From NCBI RefSeq assembly GCF_025567285.1, contig NZ_JAOQJT010000010.1, forward strand, positions 1-64,000: DNA of 64,000 nt. The letters are read 5' to 3'. Within the stretch, counting starts at the first letter, position 1; every line of letters begins with the position of its first letter. The position numbers and the translations under genes are program-made. The DNA comes from Coprococcus aceti (GTDB taxonomy: Bacteria > Bacillota > Clostridia > Lachnospirales > Lachnospiraceae). Of the stretch, positions 26,079 through 35,063 are shown piece after piece. The notes below the pieces were generated by a model that saw nothing but the letters and a program-made list of their open reading frames with translations, searched no databases and was not told the origin of the DNA.

Positions 26079-27173
26079 TTCACTTATAACTATTCTGTTT
26101 CTTCCTGATTCCTTCGCCTTATAGAGTGCTGAATCCGCTCTGTTGAACCATGCCTTGGAACTCTCTCCCTTGGTGTACTCAGCGACACCACAGCTACAGG
26201 TTATTCCATCCTTGTTCATAAAGTGGAAATAGTAGCATCTGAACTCTGTTCTTATGTCATCAACAACATTCATGACCTTAGACAGTTCCACATCATGGAA
26301 CAGTATCACGAACTCCTCACCGCCGTATCTGAAGGCAAGTCCCATATCCTTCGACTTCTCCTTCATCATCTTACACAGCGCCTTGATAACTATATCTCCA
26401 TTGCTGTGGCCATATGTATCGTTGACTTCCTTGAAATGATCTATATCAAATATGGTGACATAGGACTTCGCCCCAGTCTGCTCCACATTCTCGATCTCCT
26501 TATCAAGGCTCTCCTCAAATGATCTTCTGTTGTACAGGCCTGTCATCGGATCAACCATAAGCTCACTCATCAGTGTTACCTGTCTGTTGTAGCTTCCGGC
26601 AATCGATTCCGTAAGTGCCTTCGTGTGCTTGTTGACGACCATAACCATCGCACACATAACAGATACTACCAGTATGTATATGAGCAGTGCTCCAACCCAG
26701 TTCATCTGTGTGGCAAGCTCACCGACATTCAAATGTAATCTCACAACATTGATGACCATGAGTGCAAGCACCGCAACTCCCGACCATACCGTCAGCTCCT
26801 GATCTGCAAATAACGCCGTGGCAATTATGGTGACACACGGAATAAGTATAAGCGGGTATATGGTGCAATATGTAAATGCTATAACACCGACACATACATA
26901 TATCATACCTGTCACGACATAATTCTTGTGCTTTATGTCCGCCTCATCGTGCTTCATATAAAAATAGCAAATTGTGATCGCTATAGCCTGTACTATCATC
27001 GGCAGCACGATATACTTTACTATATATGCGCCTGCTCCTATGCTCTTATCTACTCTGTATACTCCAAATAATATCCATGCAATAACAAAAGAAATACTGC
27101 ATATAACTATCATCATACGCCATACCAGCATATGCCATCTTGCGTCAATCTCATCCTTGTTAATATCATTCAT
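26076..27173 (-). CDS. Membrane diguanylate cyclase (GGDEF domain)
   Basis: 365 aa: six membrane helices in the first about 185 residues (no recognisable ligand domain), then a GGDEF domain. 'DPMTGLYNRRSF' opens it and the active-site loop 'RYGGEEF' is intact at about residue 284, so it should make c-di-GMP. The inhibitory I-site RxxD that normally lies just upstream reads KSKD, so feedback inhibition may be weak or absent. GGGG-type ribosome site upstream is moderate. Monocistronic. Confidence 0.93.
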   Translation of the reverse strand: MNDINKDEIDARWHMLVWRMMIVICSISFVIAWILFGVYRVDKSIGAGAYIVKYIVLPMIVQAIAITICYFYMKHDEADIKHKNYVVTGMIYVCVGVIAFTYCTIYPLILIPCVTIIATALFADQELTVWSGVAVLALMVINVVRLHLNVGELATQMNWVGALLIYILVVSVMCAMVMVVNKHTKALTESIAGSYNRQVTLMSELMVDPMTGLYNRRSFEESLDKEIENVEQTGAKSYVTIFDIDHFKEVNDTYGHSNGDIVIKALCKMMKEKSKDMGLAFRYGGEEFVILFHDVELSKVMNVVDDIRTEFRCYYFHFMNKDGITCSCGVAEYTKGESSKAWFNRADSALYKAKESGRNRIVISE

Positions 27174-27245
27174 GTGTACGCACCCCGCAAACCATCATAT
27201 GTGTTGATTTTACCATATGAGGGTCCTTTTTTCCACCATTAATCA

Positions 27246-27286
27246 ACAAAAGACGGACTTTTTTTATGCCAAAATCCGTCTTTTGT
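27246..27286 (-). terminator. Terminator of iorAB
   Basis: Perfect 12-bp stem ACAAAAGACGGA (27246-27257) / TCCGTCTTTTGT (27275-27286), located just past the iorB stop on the minus strand. Confidence 0.75.
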
Positions 27287-27302
27287 ACCAAAAATCGTCA
27301 AA

Positions 27303-27875
27303 TTACTTAAGGTTGTAGCCAACCTCAAATGCCTCAAGATTCTTCTCCACTGTCTTAGGTGGAACTGTGTTCTTGATAACCTCAACCCATGCATCATGTG
27401 AGAAATCCATGTGCTGTGCCGCGATTCCTATGATGACTGTGTTAAATACCTTGTTGTTGCCAAGCTTCTTTGCCTCGTCCATGGCATCAACTGAGATAAC
27501 CTTGTACTTGCCGCTGAGCTCCTCGATGATTCCATCAGGATACTGTGCTGCGCCTGTAACTACAGTGATAGGATCTATTCTCTGGTCATTTACGATGATA
27601 ACTCCATCCTTCTTCAGGAAGTGTGCATATCTGAGTGCCTCAAGTCTCTCAAATGCTATGAGGACATCCGCACATCCCTCTTCCACGATAGGCTCATTTA
27701 CCTTCTCACCATATCTTACATATGTAACAACACTTCCACCTCTCTGGCTCATTCCGTGAACCTCTGAGAGCTTTACATCATAACCTGCTGCCGTGGTGAT
27801 TCCACCGAGTATACGGCTTGTGAGAAGTGTTCCCTGTCCGCCTACGCCGACGATCATAATATTCTTTGTCTCCAT
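27303..27875 (-). CDS. iorB: Indolepyruvate:ferredoxin oxidoreductase, beta subunit
   Basis: 190 aa. Gamma-type domain of 2-oxoacid:ferredoxin oxidoreductases: starts 'IMIVGVGGQGTLLTSRILG' and has 'EVHGMSQRGGSVVTYVRYG', both hallmark blocks. Works with IorA to oxidatively decarboxylate aryl pyruvates (from Trp, Phe, Tyr) or run in reverse, using ferredoxin. It begins two bases after the iorA stop; the ribosome site GGGAGG lies inside the end of iorA. Confidence 0.94.
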   Translation of the reverse strand: METKNIMIVGVGGQGTLLTSRILGGITTAAGYDVKLSEVHGMSQRGGSVVTYVRYGEKVNEPIVEEGCADVLIAFERLEALRYAHFLKKDGVIIVNDQRIDPITVVTGAAQYPDGIIEELSGKYKVISVDAMDEAKKLGNNKVFNTVIIGIAAQHMDFSHDAWVEVIKNTVPPKTVEKNLEAFEVGYNLK

Positions 27876-27877
27876 GA

Positions 27878-29620
27878 TTAGAACTCCTCCCTTTCTATAG
27901 CATCGAACTTACAACGCTTCATGCACAGTCCACAGCCTGTACAGAGTGTGTCATCTATACGGATGGTTCCATCCTCCTGCCTGATAACTGCAGGGCATCC
28001 AGGCTTTAAGCACATACCGCACTTCTTGCACTTCTCAGGTATTGCCTTGCATCTTCCTGTTATCTTAGTCGTCTTCAAGAGTACACAAGGTGACTTTGTG
28101 ATGATGACTGATACCTCATCCTTTGCTGTCTCCTCCTTGATGAGCTTCTTAAGACCTTCTATATCAAATGCATTTATCTCATGGACGCTCTGGATTCCCA
28201 GTGCCTTGCAGAGATTGTAAATATCAATGGCATATGTAGGATCTCCCATCAGTGTCTTACCTGTTGCGGCGTGATCCTGATGTCCTGTCATACCTGTTGT
28301 CGAGTTGTCAAGTATGATGACTGTTCCTGTACTCTGGTTGTATACCATGTTCATGAGTGAGTTCACACCTGTGTGAAGGAATGTTGAATCACCTATGACC
28401 GCTACCCAGTTCTTGATATAATCCTTGCCCTTTGCCTTCTCCATTCCATGAAGGGTAGAGATGGATGAACCCATGCAGACTGTTGTGTCAATAACACTGA
28501 GCGGTGCGACAGCTCCGAGTGTGTAACATCCGATATCTCCTGCAGCGTGGATCTTCAGCTCTGAGAGGACTGAGAATACGCTTCTGTGTGGACATCCTGG
28601 ACAGAGGATAGGTGGTCTAGCTGGAACCTGAGCAGCCTCGACTGTCTCTATCTTCTCGCCGAGAAGCTTCTCTCTGAGCATATTTGCGCTGTACTCACCC
28701 TGAACTGTAAGCAGCTCCTTGCCGACTGCATCTATTCCCCATGATCTGACCTGAGTCTCGATATGTGGCTCAAGCTCCTCGATGACATACACCTTGTCTA
28801 CCTGTGCACAGAAGTCCTCGATCATCTTTCTTGGGAGTGGATTTACCATGCCAAGCTTTAAGACTGATGCGTTTGGCATAGCCTCTCTGACATACTGGTA
28901 AGGGATACCGCTGGTGATGACACCCACACTCTTGTCTCTCATCTCAACTCTGTTGATCGGCATGTCAGCTCCGTCTGCTGCCATGTCCTTGAGTCTCTGC
29001 TCTACAAATACATGACGTGGTATAGCGTTACCAGGCATCATGACATATTTCTTTATATTTCTCTCATATGGCTTGTCAGGAATCTCCTGTCTGTCACAGA
29101 GCTCTACAACGCCCTGTGAGTGTGAGAGTCTTGTGGTTGTACGGAGCATTACAGGAGTATCATACTTCTCACTCAGCTCAAATGCATACTTTGTGAAATC
29201 CTTTGCCTCCTGGCTGTCTGATGGCTCAACAACTGGGATCATGGCTGTTCTTGCTACAAGTCTTGAATCCTGCTCATTCTGTGATGAGTACATTCCAGGA
29301 TCATCTGCTGCAACAAGTACCATACCTCCGTTCACACCTGTGTATGCTGCGGTGAACAGCGGATCTGATGCCACGTTCACACCTACATGCTTCATCGACA
29401 CTATTGATCTCACTCCCGCAAATGATGCACCGATCGCTACCTCTGTGGCTACCTTCTCATTTGGTGACCACTCTGAGTAGATATCTCCTTTGTACTGCAC
29501 CATGTTCTCACTGATCTCTGTACTTGGTGTTCCAGGATATGCCGCTGATACCTTGACACCCGCTTCATAACAGCCTCTGGCGATGGCTGCATTACCAAGC
29601 ATAATCTTTTTTTCGCCCAT
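27878..29620 (-). CDS. iorA: Indolepyruvate:ferredoxin oxidoreductase, alpha subunit
   Basis: 580 aa. N-terminal pyrimidine-binding domain, TPP-binding domain ('GDIGCYTLG' near 365 and 'GDSTFLHTGVNSL...' near 413) and a C-terminal ferredoxin-like segment with two cysteine clusters, 'CKKCGMCLKPGCPA' and 'CTGCGLCMKRCKFDAI', for [4Fe-4S] clusters. Length and order match archaeal/clostridial IorA. Involved in aromatic amino acid fermentation to aryl-acetyl-CoA or in synthesis from aryl acetates. A 13-bp tandem repeat lies about 115-140 bases upstream. Confidence 0.95.
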   Translation of the reverse strand: MGEKKIMLGNAAIARGCYEAGVKVSAAYPGTPSTEISENMVQYKGDIYSEWSPNEKVATEVAIGASFAGVRSIVSMKHVGVNVASDPLFTAAYTGVNGGMVLVAADDPGMYSSQNEQDSRLVARTAMIPVVEPSDSQEAKDFTKYAFELSEKYDTPVMLRTTTRLSHSQGVVELCDRQEIPDKPYERNIKKYVMMPGNAIPRHVFVEQRLKDMAADGADMPINRVEMRDKSVGVITSGIPYQYVREAMPNASVLKLGMVNPLPRKMIEDFCAQVDKVYVIEELEPHIETQVRSWGIDAVGKELLTVQGEYSANMLREKLLGEKIETVEAAQVPARPPILCPGCPHRSVFSVLSELKIHAAGDIGCYTLGAVAPLSVIDTTVCMGSSISTLHGMEKAKGKDYIKNWVAVIGDSTFLHTGVNSLMNMVYNQSTGTVIILDNSTTGMTGHQDHAATGKTLMGDPTYAIDIYNLCKALGIQSVHEINAFDIEGLKKLIKEETAKDEVSVIITKSPCVLLKTTKITGRCKAIPEKCKKCGMCLKPGCPAVIRQEDGTIRIDDTLCTGCGLCMKRCKFDAIEREEF

Positions 29621-29735
29621 GAATCTTACCCTTCCTGTCTATATTGATATTCTTGTTTTTATTTTTTCGTCTTAATTGACACTCTAATTTGTTATTATAC
29701 AAGAATTATCAATAAAATAAAAGAGTTTTATACAA

Positions 29736-29761
29736 TGTGATTACAAAGTGTGATTACAAAG
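29736..29761. repeat. Two tandem copies of TGTGATTACAAAG upstream of iorA
   Basis: Exact 13-bp direct repeats (29736-29748 and 29749-29761) in the 175-bp gap between the VWA lipoprotein end and the iorA start. Could be regulator-binding sites or a simple duplication. Confidence 0.8.
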
Positions 29762-29795
29762 CCATATCGAACAGCTCCTCTTATCGACATTTTTC

Positions 29796-31658
29796 CTAGT
29801 CAGTTATATTCTGCGTCTGACGTACCATGTCTGCAAAGCCCTGCCACTGCATATCGATAATATCGCCACTGCCGGCTGAACTGTCCACCTTACCGCCAAC
29901 AAGAGCCATAACCATATCAAAATCTGCAGAACCCACATATTCACTGTTTTTGAGGATCATACCATAGGCCGCCACGGCACTTGCCGCACTCATGTCAACG
30001 GACATTTCGCTGCTGTAGCTGTCAGTCTTCACCACACGGCTCACAAGACTGCTCTTATCCCCATCCGGCTCCTTGTATCTTACGTTCACTGTCGCAAGCT
30101 CACCGGTATAGTCCTCTGCGCTATCAGACTTATCCTTAACGTCTTGTGATGCAGTCTCCGATGTATTTGCCTGATTGGAATCCTGTCCGTATTTGTGCTC
30201 GGCTGCAGGCACATCGAAATCTGATCCCGCAGGCACATCGAAATCTGATCCCGCAGGCACTATCTCATAGAGCACCGTCACCATATGTCCTGCGCCTATC
30301 TCGCCGCCGTCCACAGCGTCATTTGCAAAGTCCGCATCCGCAAGGGCGCGGTTCTCATAACCTATCTGCCTGTAACCCTTGACATTTGCCGGATTGAACT
30401 CTATCTGAAACTTCACATCCTTGGCAACGGTGTTCAGAGTTCCGCCCATCTCGTCCACCAGCACCTTCTTTGCCTCATACGCAGAATCTATAAACGCATA
30501 GCTTCCATCACCATTATCAGCAAGAGCCTCAAGCTTGTTGTCCTTCAAATTGTCCGTTCCAAACCCAAGCACGCTGAGAAAAATGTTGTTTTCCTTCTTC
30601 TCCTCGGTTATCAGATCCACAAGGTCGCTCTCACTGGTAAGCCCCACGTTCAGATCCCCGTCCGTTGCAAGTATGACACGGTTGTTGCCTCCCTCTATAA
30701 AGTTCTTCTCCGCCAGCTCGTAAGCTGTGATGATGGCATCTCCGCCGTTGGTACAGCCCTCGGCTGTCATACTCGAAAGCGCCTCATTTATCGTGTACTG
30801 CTCTGAGCCGGATGTGCCCGAGAGCACCACCGTATCCTCACCCGCATATGTGACTATGCTCACCTTGTCGTTCTCATCCAGATTCTCCGCCAGCATGGCA
30901 AATGACTGCTGCACGAGTGGGAGTTTGTTATCTTCATACATGGATCCCGAGGTGTCGATCAGGAACACCAGATTTGAAGGCTTCTTGTCTCCAAAATCTA
31001 TTTCATCCGTGTTGATCCCAACCATCATGAGCTTTGTGGCCTTATTCCACGGGCAGTCCGAATATTCTGTGTATATGGAGAACTTCTCTCCATCCTCAGG
31101 CTTCCTTCTGTAGTCATAGGTAAAATAGTTCAGCATCTCTTCTATTCTCACCGCTCCGTCCGGTGGGAGACAGCCTGACTCTATATACGACCTGACGTTG
31201 CTGTATGATGCCGTATCCCTGTCCGCCGCAAATGTGGAGAGAGGTCTGTCCGCTGTGGATACAAATCCATTCTCCGCCACGCTGTCATACTCTCTCGTAT
31301 CGTAGGCGATCTCTGTATACATAGAATTTGAAGTATCTGTCACCATCGCTGTATCTCCAGCGACTGTTGCCACATCACAAGCTTCCTCCGCATACATAAC
31401 ATCATTCGACGTACTGTTGAATATTCCACTCAAGCCATTGTCCTGCAGCGACTTCTTTTTTTGCTTACTTTCTTTTTCCCTGTACTTTTCTGCGATCCCT
31501 GTTATCTCTGTCTTATCCCCATTTTGTTTTTCAAGGCGCATTCCCCTGCCATCTACTGCATCATCGTTACCGCAGCCCGTAAGACCTCCTACCATCATAA
31601 TCCCTGCCATAACTGCGCATATGGATCTTGCAAATATTTTTGAATTATATTTCATCAT
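29796..31658 (-). CDS. VWA-domain lipoprotein (YfbK-like)
   Basis: 620 aa. Lipoprotein signal with 'GGLTGCG' lipobox (Cys near 30), then a low-complexity stretch, a YfbK N-terminal block ('FSTFAADRDTASYSNVRSYIE...' type, about 115-150), a von Willebrand A domain with an intact MIDAS start 'LIDTSGSMYEDN' near 225 and 'LATDGDLNVG' near 325, then a beta-rich C-terminal part. Contains an in-frame 24-bp tandem duplication (PAGSDFDV). It is the third gene downstream of the ECF sigma and anti-sigma genes, so it is likely a surface effector of that system. Confidence 0.88.
   Translation of the reverse strand: MMKYNSKIFARSICAVMAGIMMVGGLTGCGNDDAVDGRGMRLEKQNGDKTEITGIAEKYREKESKQKKKSLQDNGLSGIFNSTSNDVMYAEEACDVATVAGDTAMVTDTSNSMYTEIAYDTREYDSVAENGFVSTADRPLSTFAADRDTASYSNVRSYIESGCLPPDGAVRIEEMLNYFTYDYRRKPEDGEKFSIYTEYSDCPWNKATKLMMVGINTDEIDFGDKKPSNLVFLIDTSGSMYEDNKLPLVQQSFAMLAENLDENDKVSIVTYAGEDTVVLSGTSGSEQYTINEALSSMTAEGCTNGGDAIITAYELAEKNFIEGGNNRVILATDGDLNVGLTSESDLVDLITEEKKENNIFLSVLGFGTDNLKDNKLEALADNGDGSYAFIDSAYEAKKVLVDEMGGTLNTVAKDVKFQIEFNPANVKGYRQIGYENRALADADFANDAVDGGEIGAGHMVTVLYEIVPAGSDFDVPAGSDFDVPAAEHKYGQDSNQANTSETASQDVKDKSDSAEDYTGELATVNVRYKEPDGDKSSLVSRVVKTDSYSSEMSVDMSAASAVAAYGMILKNSEYVGSADFDMVMALVGGKVDSSAGSGDIIDMQWQGFADMVRQTQNITD
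30205..30260. repeat. 24-bp tandem repeat within the VWA lipoprotein gene
   Basis: Two exact 24-bp copies (30205-30228, 30229-30252) plus eight bases of a third. The reading frame is kept, giving PAGSDFDV twice in a linker before 'HKYGQDSNQ'. Confidence 0.92.
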
Positions 31659-31776
31659 AAAAAATCCCTCCGTAATATGAATTTCAAGCTACCGGTCAAG
31701 CTTTATATTCTATATACGAAGGGATTATTATTTTTTATGGTAATTTCTGTATTTTTTAATTTTTGATTTGTTTGTG

Positions 31777-32487
31777 CTATTCTGCCCTCTCAAATCTGTA
31801 CCAGTTGCCCTCAACCTTCACTACAAGGCTGCCATCATCACACACAATGTAGGCTGAGTTTCTGGATGGGTTCATGTCAAAGTTGACCTCGCCGTCATTT
31901 GCCGGCACGCCATCGGTGTAGCTCTCAGCGTAGGCCGCTTTGCTCTCATCCACGCTGTCAGCATCGACCATGTCGTATGTGTCCCTGTAGAGCACACCAT
32001 CCAACATGATCATGGGGATATAGTCAGCACTATTCACAGAATTCTGAGCATCAGTATTTCTCTGTACATCATAACTCGCCGTGGCCTTTTCTGCCATTTC
32101 AGCAGCATCGCTTTGAATATCGTCTGCCGCAGCCGCGTCACTTTCTTGTGCATAATAACTTTCATCCGAAGTCACCTTCACACTGTTGTCCTGCGCTGTC
32201 TTATCGCTTGCCCTCTTACGGCTGTTCCTTAACGGTCCGGCTACGATCAGCACACACACCACTGCCGCTGCCACAAGACCGGAAACGATCTGGATGGTTC
32301 TTCTGTTCCTGTCTTTACGGTCTTTCTTGACTCCAAACTTCTTATCTCCAGATTTCTTATCCTGCACCCGCTGCGCATCCACCGCATCAAGTCCTGCCTC
32401 TATTTTTTCCCAGAGATCAGGTGCATCCATATTCTCTATATATTTGTCAGCTATTTCCTTTTCCAGTTCATCTTCATGTCTGTTCAT
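31777..32487 (-). CDS. Putative anti-sigma factor, single-pass membrane protein
   Basis: 236 aa from the ATG at 32487, which overlaps the sigma stop codon (ATGA) and has GGAGG eight bases upstream. Acidic N-terminal about 45 residues ('IADKYIENMDAPDLWEKIEAGLD', seen before in zinc-less anti-sigma factors), a basic stretch, one membrane helix (about 85-105) and an extracellular region of about 130 residues with Asp/Ser/Ala-rich sequence and a C-terminal 'VKVEGNWYRFER'. No HxxxCxxC zinc motif. Function follows from gene order; family not otherwise recognised. Confidence 0.7.
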   Translation of the reverse strand: MNRHEDELEKEIADKYIENMDAPDLWEKIEAGLDAVDAQRVQDKKSGDKKFGVKKDRKDRNRRTIQIVSGLVAAAVVCVLIVAGPLRNSRKRASDKTAQDNSVKVTSDESYYAQESDAAAADDIQSDAAEMAEKATASYDVQRNTDAQNSVNSADYIPMIMLDGVLYRDTYDMVDADSVDESKAAYAESYTDGVPANDGEVNFDMNPSRNSAYIVCDDGSLVVKVEGNWYRFERAE

Positions 32488-33002
32488 AGTCTGCACCTCC
32501 TAAGTCTCTTGATCGCACTGTTGTAAAGCCATGTGACTGTTCCCATCGGCTTGCCAACTATCTCTGATATCTCTCTGAAGGTAAATCCTCCAGCCACCTT
32601 CATATCAACTATCTCCCGCTCATCAGGCTTAAGCGACTCCATGGCCACCTTCAGTGACACGCTGTTCACAACCTGTTCCTCCATGCTGCCACTCTGCCCG
32701 GTCTCCGGTATCTCATCCACCAGAGCCTCACGGTCTATCTTCCTGATCCTGTCCACCGCCATATTCCGGGCGATCGTGACCAACCATTTCTTATGTCCAT
32801 TTCCCGGCTTATAGCTTCCCGCAATGCTATACAGCTTGATGAAGAATTCCGATGTCACATCCTCAGCCTCCTCGCGCTGTCCTATGGTGTCGTACACCAC
32901 AGCATATATGAGCTTCAGATACGCATCATATATGTGCCGCAGGCTATCCCTGTCGCCCGCCGCCATCGCAGACATGCACTGTTCAAATTCTCTGTCTGTC
33001 AT
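32484..33002 (-). CDS. ECF-type RNA polymerase sigma factor
   Basis: 172 aa. Region 2 'LIYAVVYDTIGQREEAEDVTSEFF' (about 31-54; the DVTSEFF element contacts the -10) and region 4 'SLKPDEREIVDMKVAGGFTFREISEIVGKPMGTV' (about 120-153, HTH for the -35). Lacks region 1 and 3, as ECF factors do. GGAGGGAGCT precedes ATG. It should be held by the membrane protein encoded next (4-base overlap) and released by an envelope signal. No obvious self-type promoter (GGAAC-N16-CGTC) is visible in its 90-bp upstream gap. Confidence 0.93.
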   Translation of the reverse strand: MTDREFEQCMSAMAAGDRDSLRHIYDAYLKLIYAVVYDTIGQREEAEDVTSEFFIKLYSIAGSYKPGNGHKKWLVTIARNMAVDRIRKIDREALVDEIPETGQSGSMEEQVVNSVSLKVAMESLKPDEREIVDMKVAGGFTFREISEIVGKPMGTVTWLYNSAIKRLRRCRL

Positions 33003-33091
33003 AGCTCCCTCCTCATGATAATATACGTTATATCAACTGATTTTTATGGAATGTCATTTAACTTTTTAATCTTTTCCGCCTATTTGCAACA

Positions 33092-34033
33092 TCATATCTT
33101 CCGCATGGCGGCAAATCCCATCACGTAATTTTTCCTGCCACCAGCCGTGTCAAATGGCCATACCATATGGCGGCTGTCAACCAGCTCCACGTCGTAGTTC
33201 ATATGAAGCGACATATCCTTCATGAGCTGTGCCACACCTTCTATGTGCTCCACCGACTTCATCGTCTCCACATCCCGCCTGTCAAATGCATTTGCAAGCT
33301 TCTCTGCGCATGTCTGATCCTCACATGCAGCGACCTCATATCCATATATGAGTACATCCTTTGTCATATGGTACATGTAGTCATTGAGTCTCTCCACCGC
33401 CGCCTCGTTCAGCCCCGAGATGGCACTGCTTATGAGTCTAAGATCCTCGTCATGATAATTGTCCCTGTAGTGGTAAAGCAATGCCGCAAATCTGGAATTG
33501 AGCTGGCTGTGAAGCCCGACCGCCACACTGTAATCAAATATATCAAGATACCTGTCGGTGTCATTTACTATATCCCCAGATTCCGTTCTACCAATATATT
33601 TACCGGAATTGGCAGTCGCTATGCCTGTCAGGAACTCAAGTATATGCTCGGTGTCCGCACAGTCCTCAAGCATCGCCTCATACAAGCGGTACTGGTCATC
33701 GTCTACATGCCAGAATGGAATATCCGCTATTATATAATCCTGTTCCTTCAACCCATATTCCCTGACTGCCGAAAGCACAGCTTCCCTGTCTCTGTCTATG
33801 AGCAACAGCCTGTAATTATCTGCCAATCTTCCTATATCTATATCGCCGGCCGGCCCTATTCCCCACAGTGCAAGCACAGGCTTTGAATTCGCTGCATCTG
33901 CATCCTGCCCGGATTCTTTTTTTACCCGGCAGTTATTTTCTATATATTCCGTCACCTCACGTCTGTACTGTTCCCATCCCACATAGGAATCCGGTATACG
34001 CTCCGTGGCGATCATCTCATCAAAATAGCTCAT
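33092..34033 (-). CDS. Uncharacterised protein with a Rossmann-like fold
   Basis: 313 aa; I do not recognise the family. A nucleotide-binding-type strand and turn 'ALWGIGPAGDIDI' (about 54-66), followed by 'YRLLLIDRD' (about 73-81), resemble motif I and II of class I methyltransferases, and a C-terminal hydrophobic strand 'NYVMGFAAMRK' also fits that fold. The middle (130-230) is helical and Tyr/Asp-rich. No membrane helix or signal. A SAM-dependent methyltransferase is my inference. AGGAG upstream. It ends about 90 bases before the sigma gene on the same strand. Confidence 0.55.
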   Translation of the reverse strand: MSYFDEMIATERIPDSYVGWEQYRREVTEYIENNCRVKKESGQDADAANSKPVLALWGIGPAGDIDIGRLADNYRLLLIDRDREAVLSAVREYGLKEQDYIIADIPFWHVDDDQYRLYEAMLEDCADTEHILEFLTGIATANSGKYIGRTESGDIVNDTDRYLDIFDYSVAVGLHSQLNSRFAALLYHYRDNYHDEDLRLISSAISGLNEAAVERLNDYMYHMTKDVLIYGYEVAACEDQTCAEKLANAFDRRDVETMKSVEHIEGVAQLMKDMSLHMNYDVELVDSRHMVWPFDTAGGRKNYVMGFAAMRKI

Positions 34034-34214
34034 TGTCTTCTCCTGACTCTGTGAACTGACAAATAAAGCAAAAGGGTTATGCCTGTCAGTATTTATTGAT
34101 CATTCACAGGTATTTTATAAAATTTTATTTTTAAGCACAAGTGGAATGTAGTATAATACACATAGTTGTGCAACAGGACACACCATTCCAGTTTTTTTAC
34201 ATTTTGGAGGAGTT

Positions 34215-34934
34215 ATGGAATCAATACAGACAAACGCTCTGAACAGCAAATACATCAATTCACTCCTGCGCCCGGAGGAAAATCCTTTCATGCAGGAGAT
34301 GCAGAGTTTTGAGGAGATCATGATGATGTATTCATGTGCCATCAGAGAGGTGAAGACAAAATTTGAAGTGCTGAACGATGATTTCAGCGTAAGATATAAG
34401 AGAAATCCTATAGAATTCATACAGTCAAGGATCAAGAAGCCTGTCAGCATTGCCAAAAAGCTTGCAAGCAAGGGCTGTCCGGTTACATGTGCAAGTATAC
34501 TGAACAATCTGGATGACGTCGCTGGAATAAGAGTCATCTGCCCATTCATCGATGACATATACATGGTGGCAGAAAAGCTCATAAGTCAGGACGACATCAC
34601 CCTGATCGAGGCAAAAGACTACATATCGCATCCAAAGCCAAATGGCTACCGCAGTCTGCATGTCATAGTCGAGATTCCTGTGTTCTTCGCAGACCACACA
34701 AGGAATATGCGTGTGGAGGTACAGATTAGAACAATCGCGATGGACTTCTGGGCGAGCCTGGATCACCAGCTCAGATATAAGAAGGATATCCCGAACGTAG
34801 ACATGATATCCGCAAGACTTAAGAAATGCGCAGATGTGATATCCGCAACAGACCTTGAGATGCAGTCCATCAAGAACAGCATTTATGGTCAGCGATATAT
34901 TCCTGAACTTAAGAGAGAATCACCTAAAGAATAA
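34215..34934 (+). CDS. relQ: Small alarmone synthetase (RelQ/GTP pyrophosphokinase)
   Basis: 239 aa, synthetase domain only. Motifs: 'SRIKKPVSIAKKL' (ATP-binding Arg/Lys), 'DVAGIRVICPF' (catalytic Asp), 'PKPNGYRSLHVIVE' (GTP-binding G-loop with Tyr) and 'VEVQIRTIAMDFWASLDH' (catalytic Glu). Transfers pyrophosphate from ATP to GDP/GTP. N- and C-terminal helices around the domain suggest a RelQ-type tetramer. TTGGAGG upstream; a TATAAT at about 34155-34165 precedes the gene. Monocistronic. Confidence 0.93.
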   Translation: MESIQTNALNSKYINSLLRPEENPFMQEMQSFEEIMMMYSCAIREVKTKFEVLNDDFSVRYKRNPIEFIQSRIKKPVSIAKKLASKGCPVTCASILNNLDDVAGIRVICPFIDDIYMVAEKLISQDDITLIEAKDYISHPKPNGYRSLHVIVEIPVFFADHTRNMRVEVQIRTIAMDFWASLDHQLRYKKDIPNVDMISARLKKCADVISATDLEMQSIKNSIYGQRYIPELKRESPKE

Positions 34935-35012
34935 TTACAGTTATTTTTCTCCTACTGATATTTTTTCAACCACAGGGAGAATGAAAAAATTGAAATATTT
35001 GCAACTTTTTAT

Positions 35013-35041
35013 TTGACATTTGCTCAAACCTGTTGTAATAT
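35013..35041 (+). promoter_or_regulatory. Promoter of tRNA-Arg
   Basis: TTGACA (35013-35018), 17-nt spacer, TAATAT (35036-35041), 22 nt before the mature tRNA. Confidence 0.85.
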
Positions 35042-35063
35042 AACTGATGTTGTTAATCAACAT

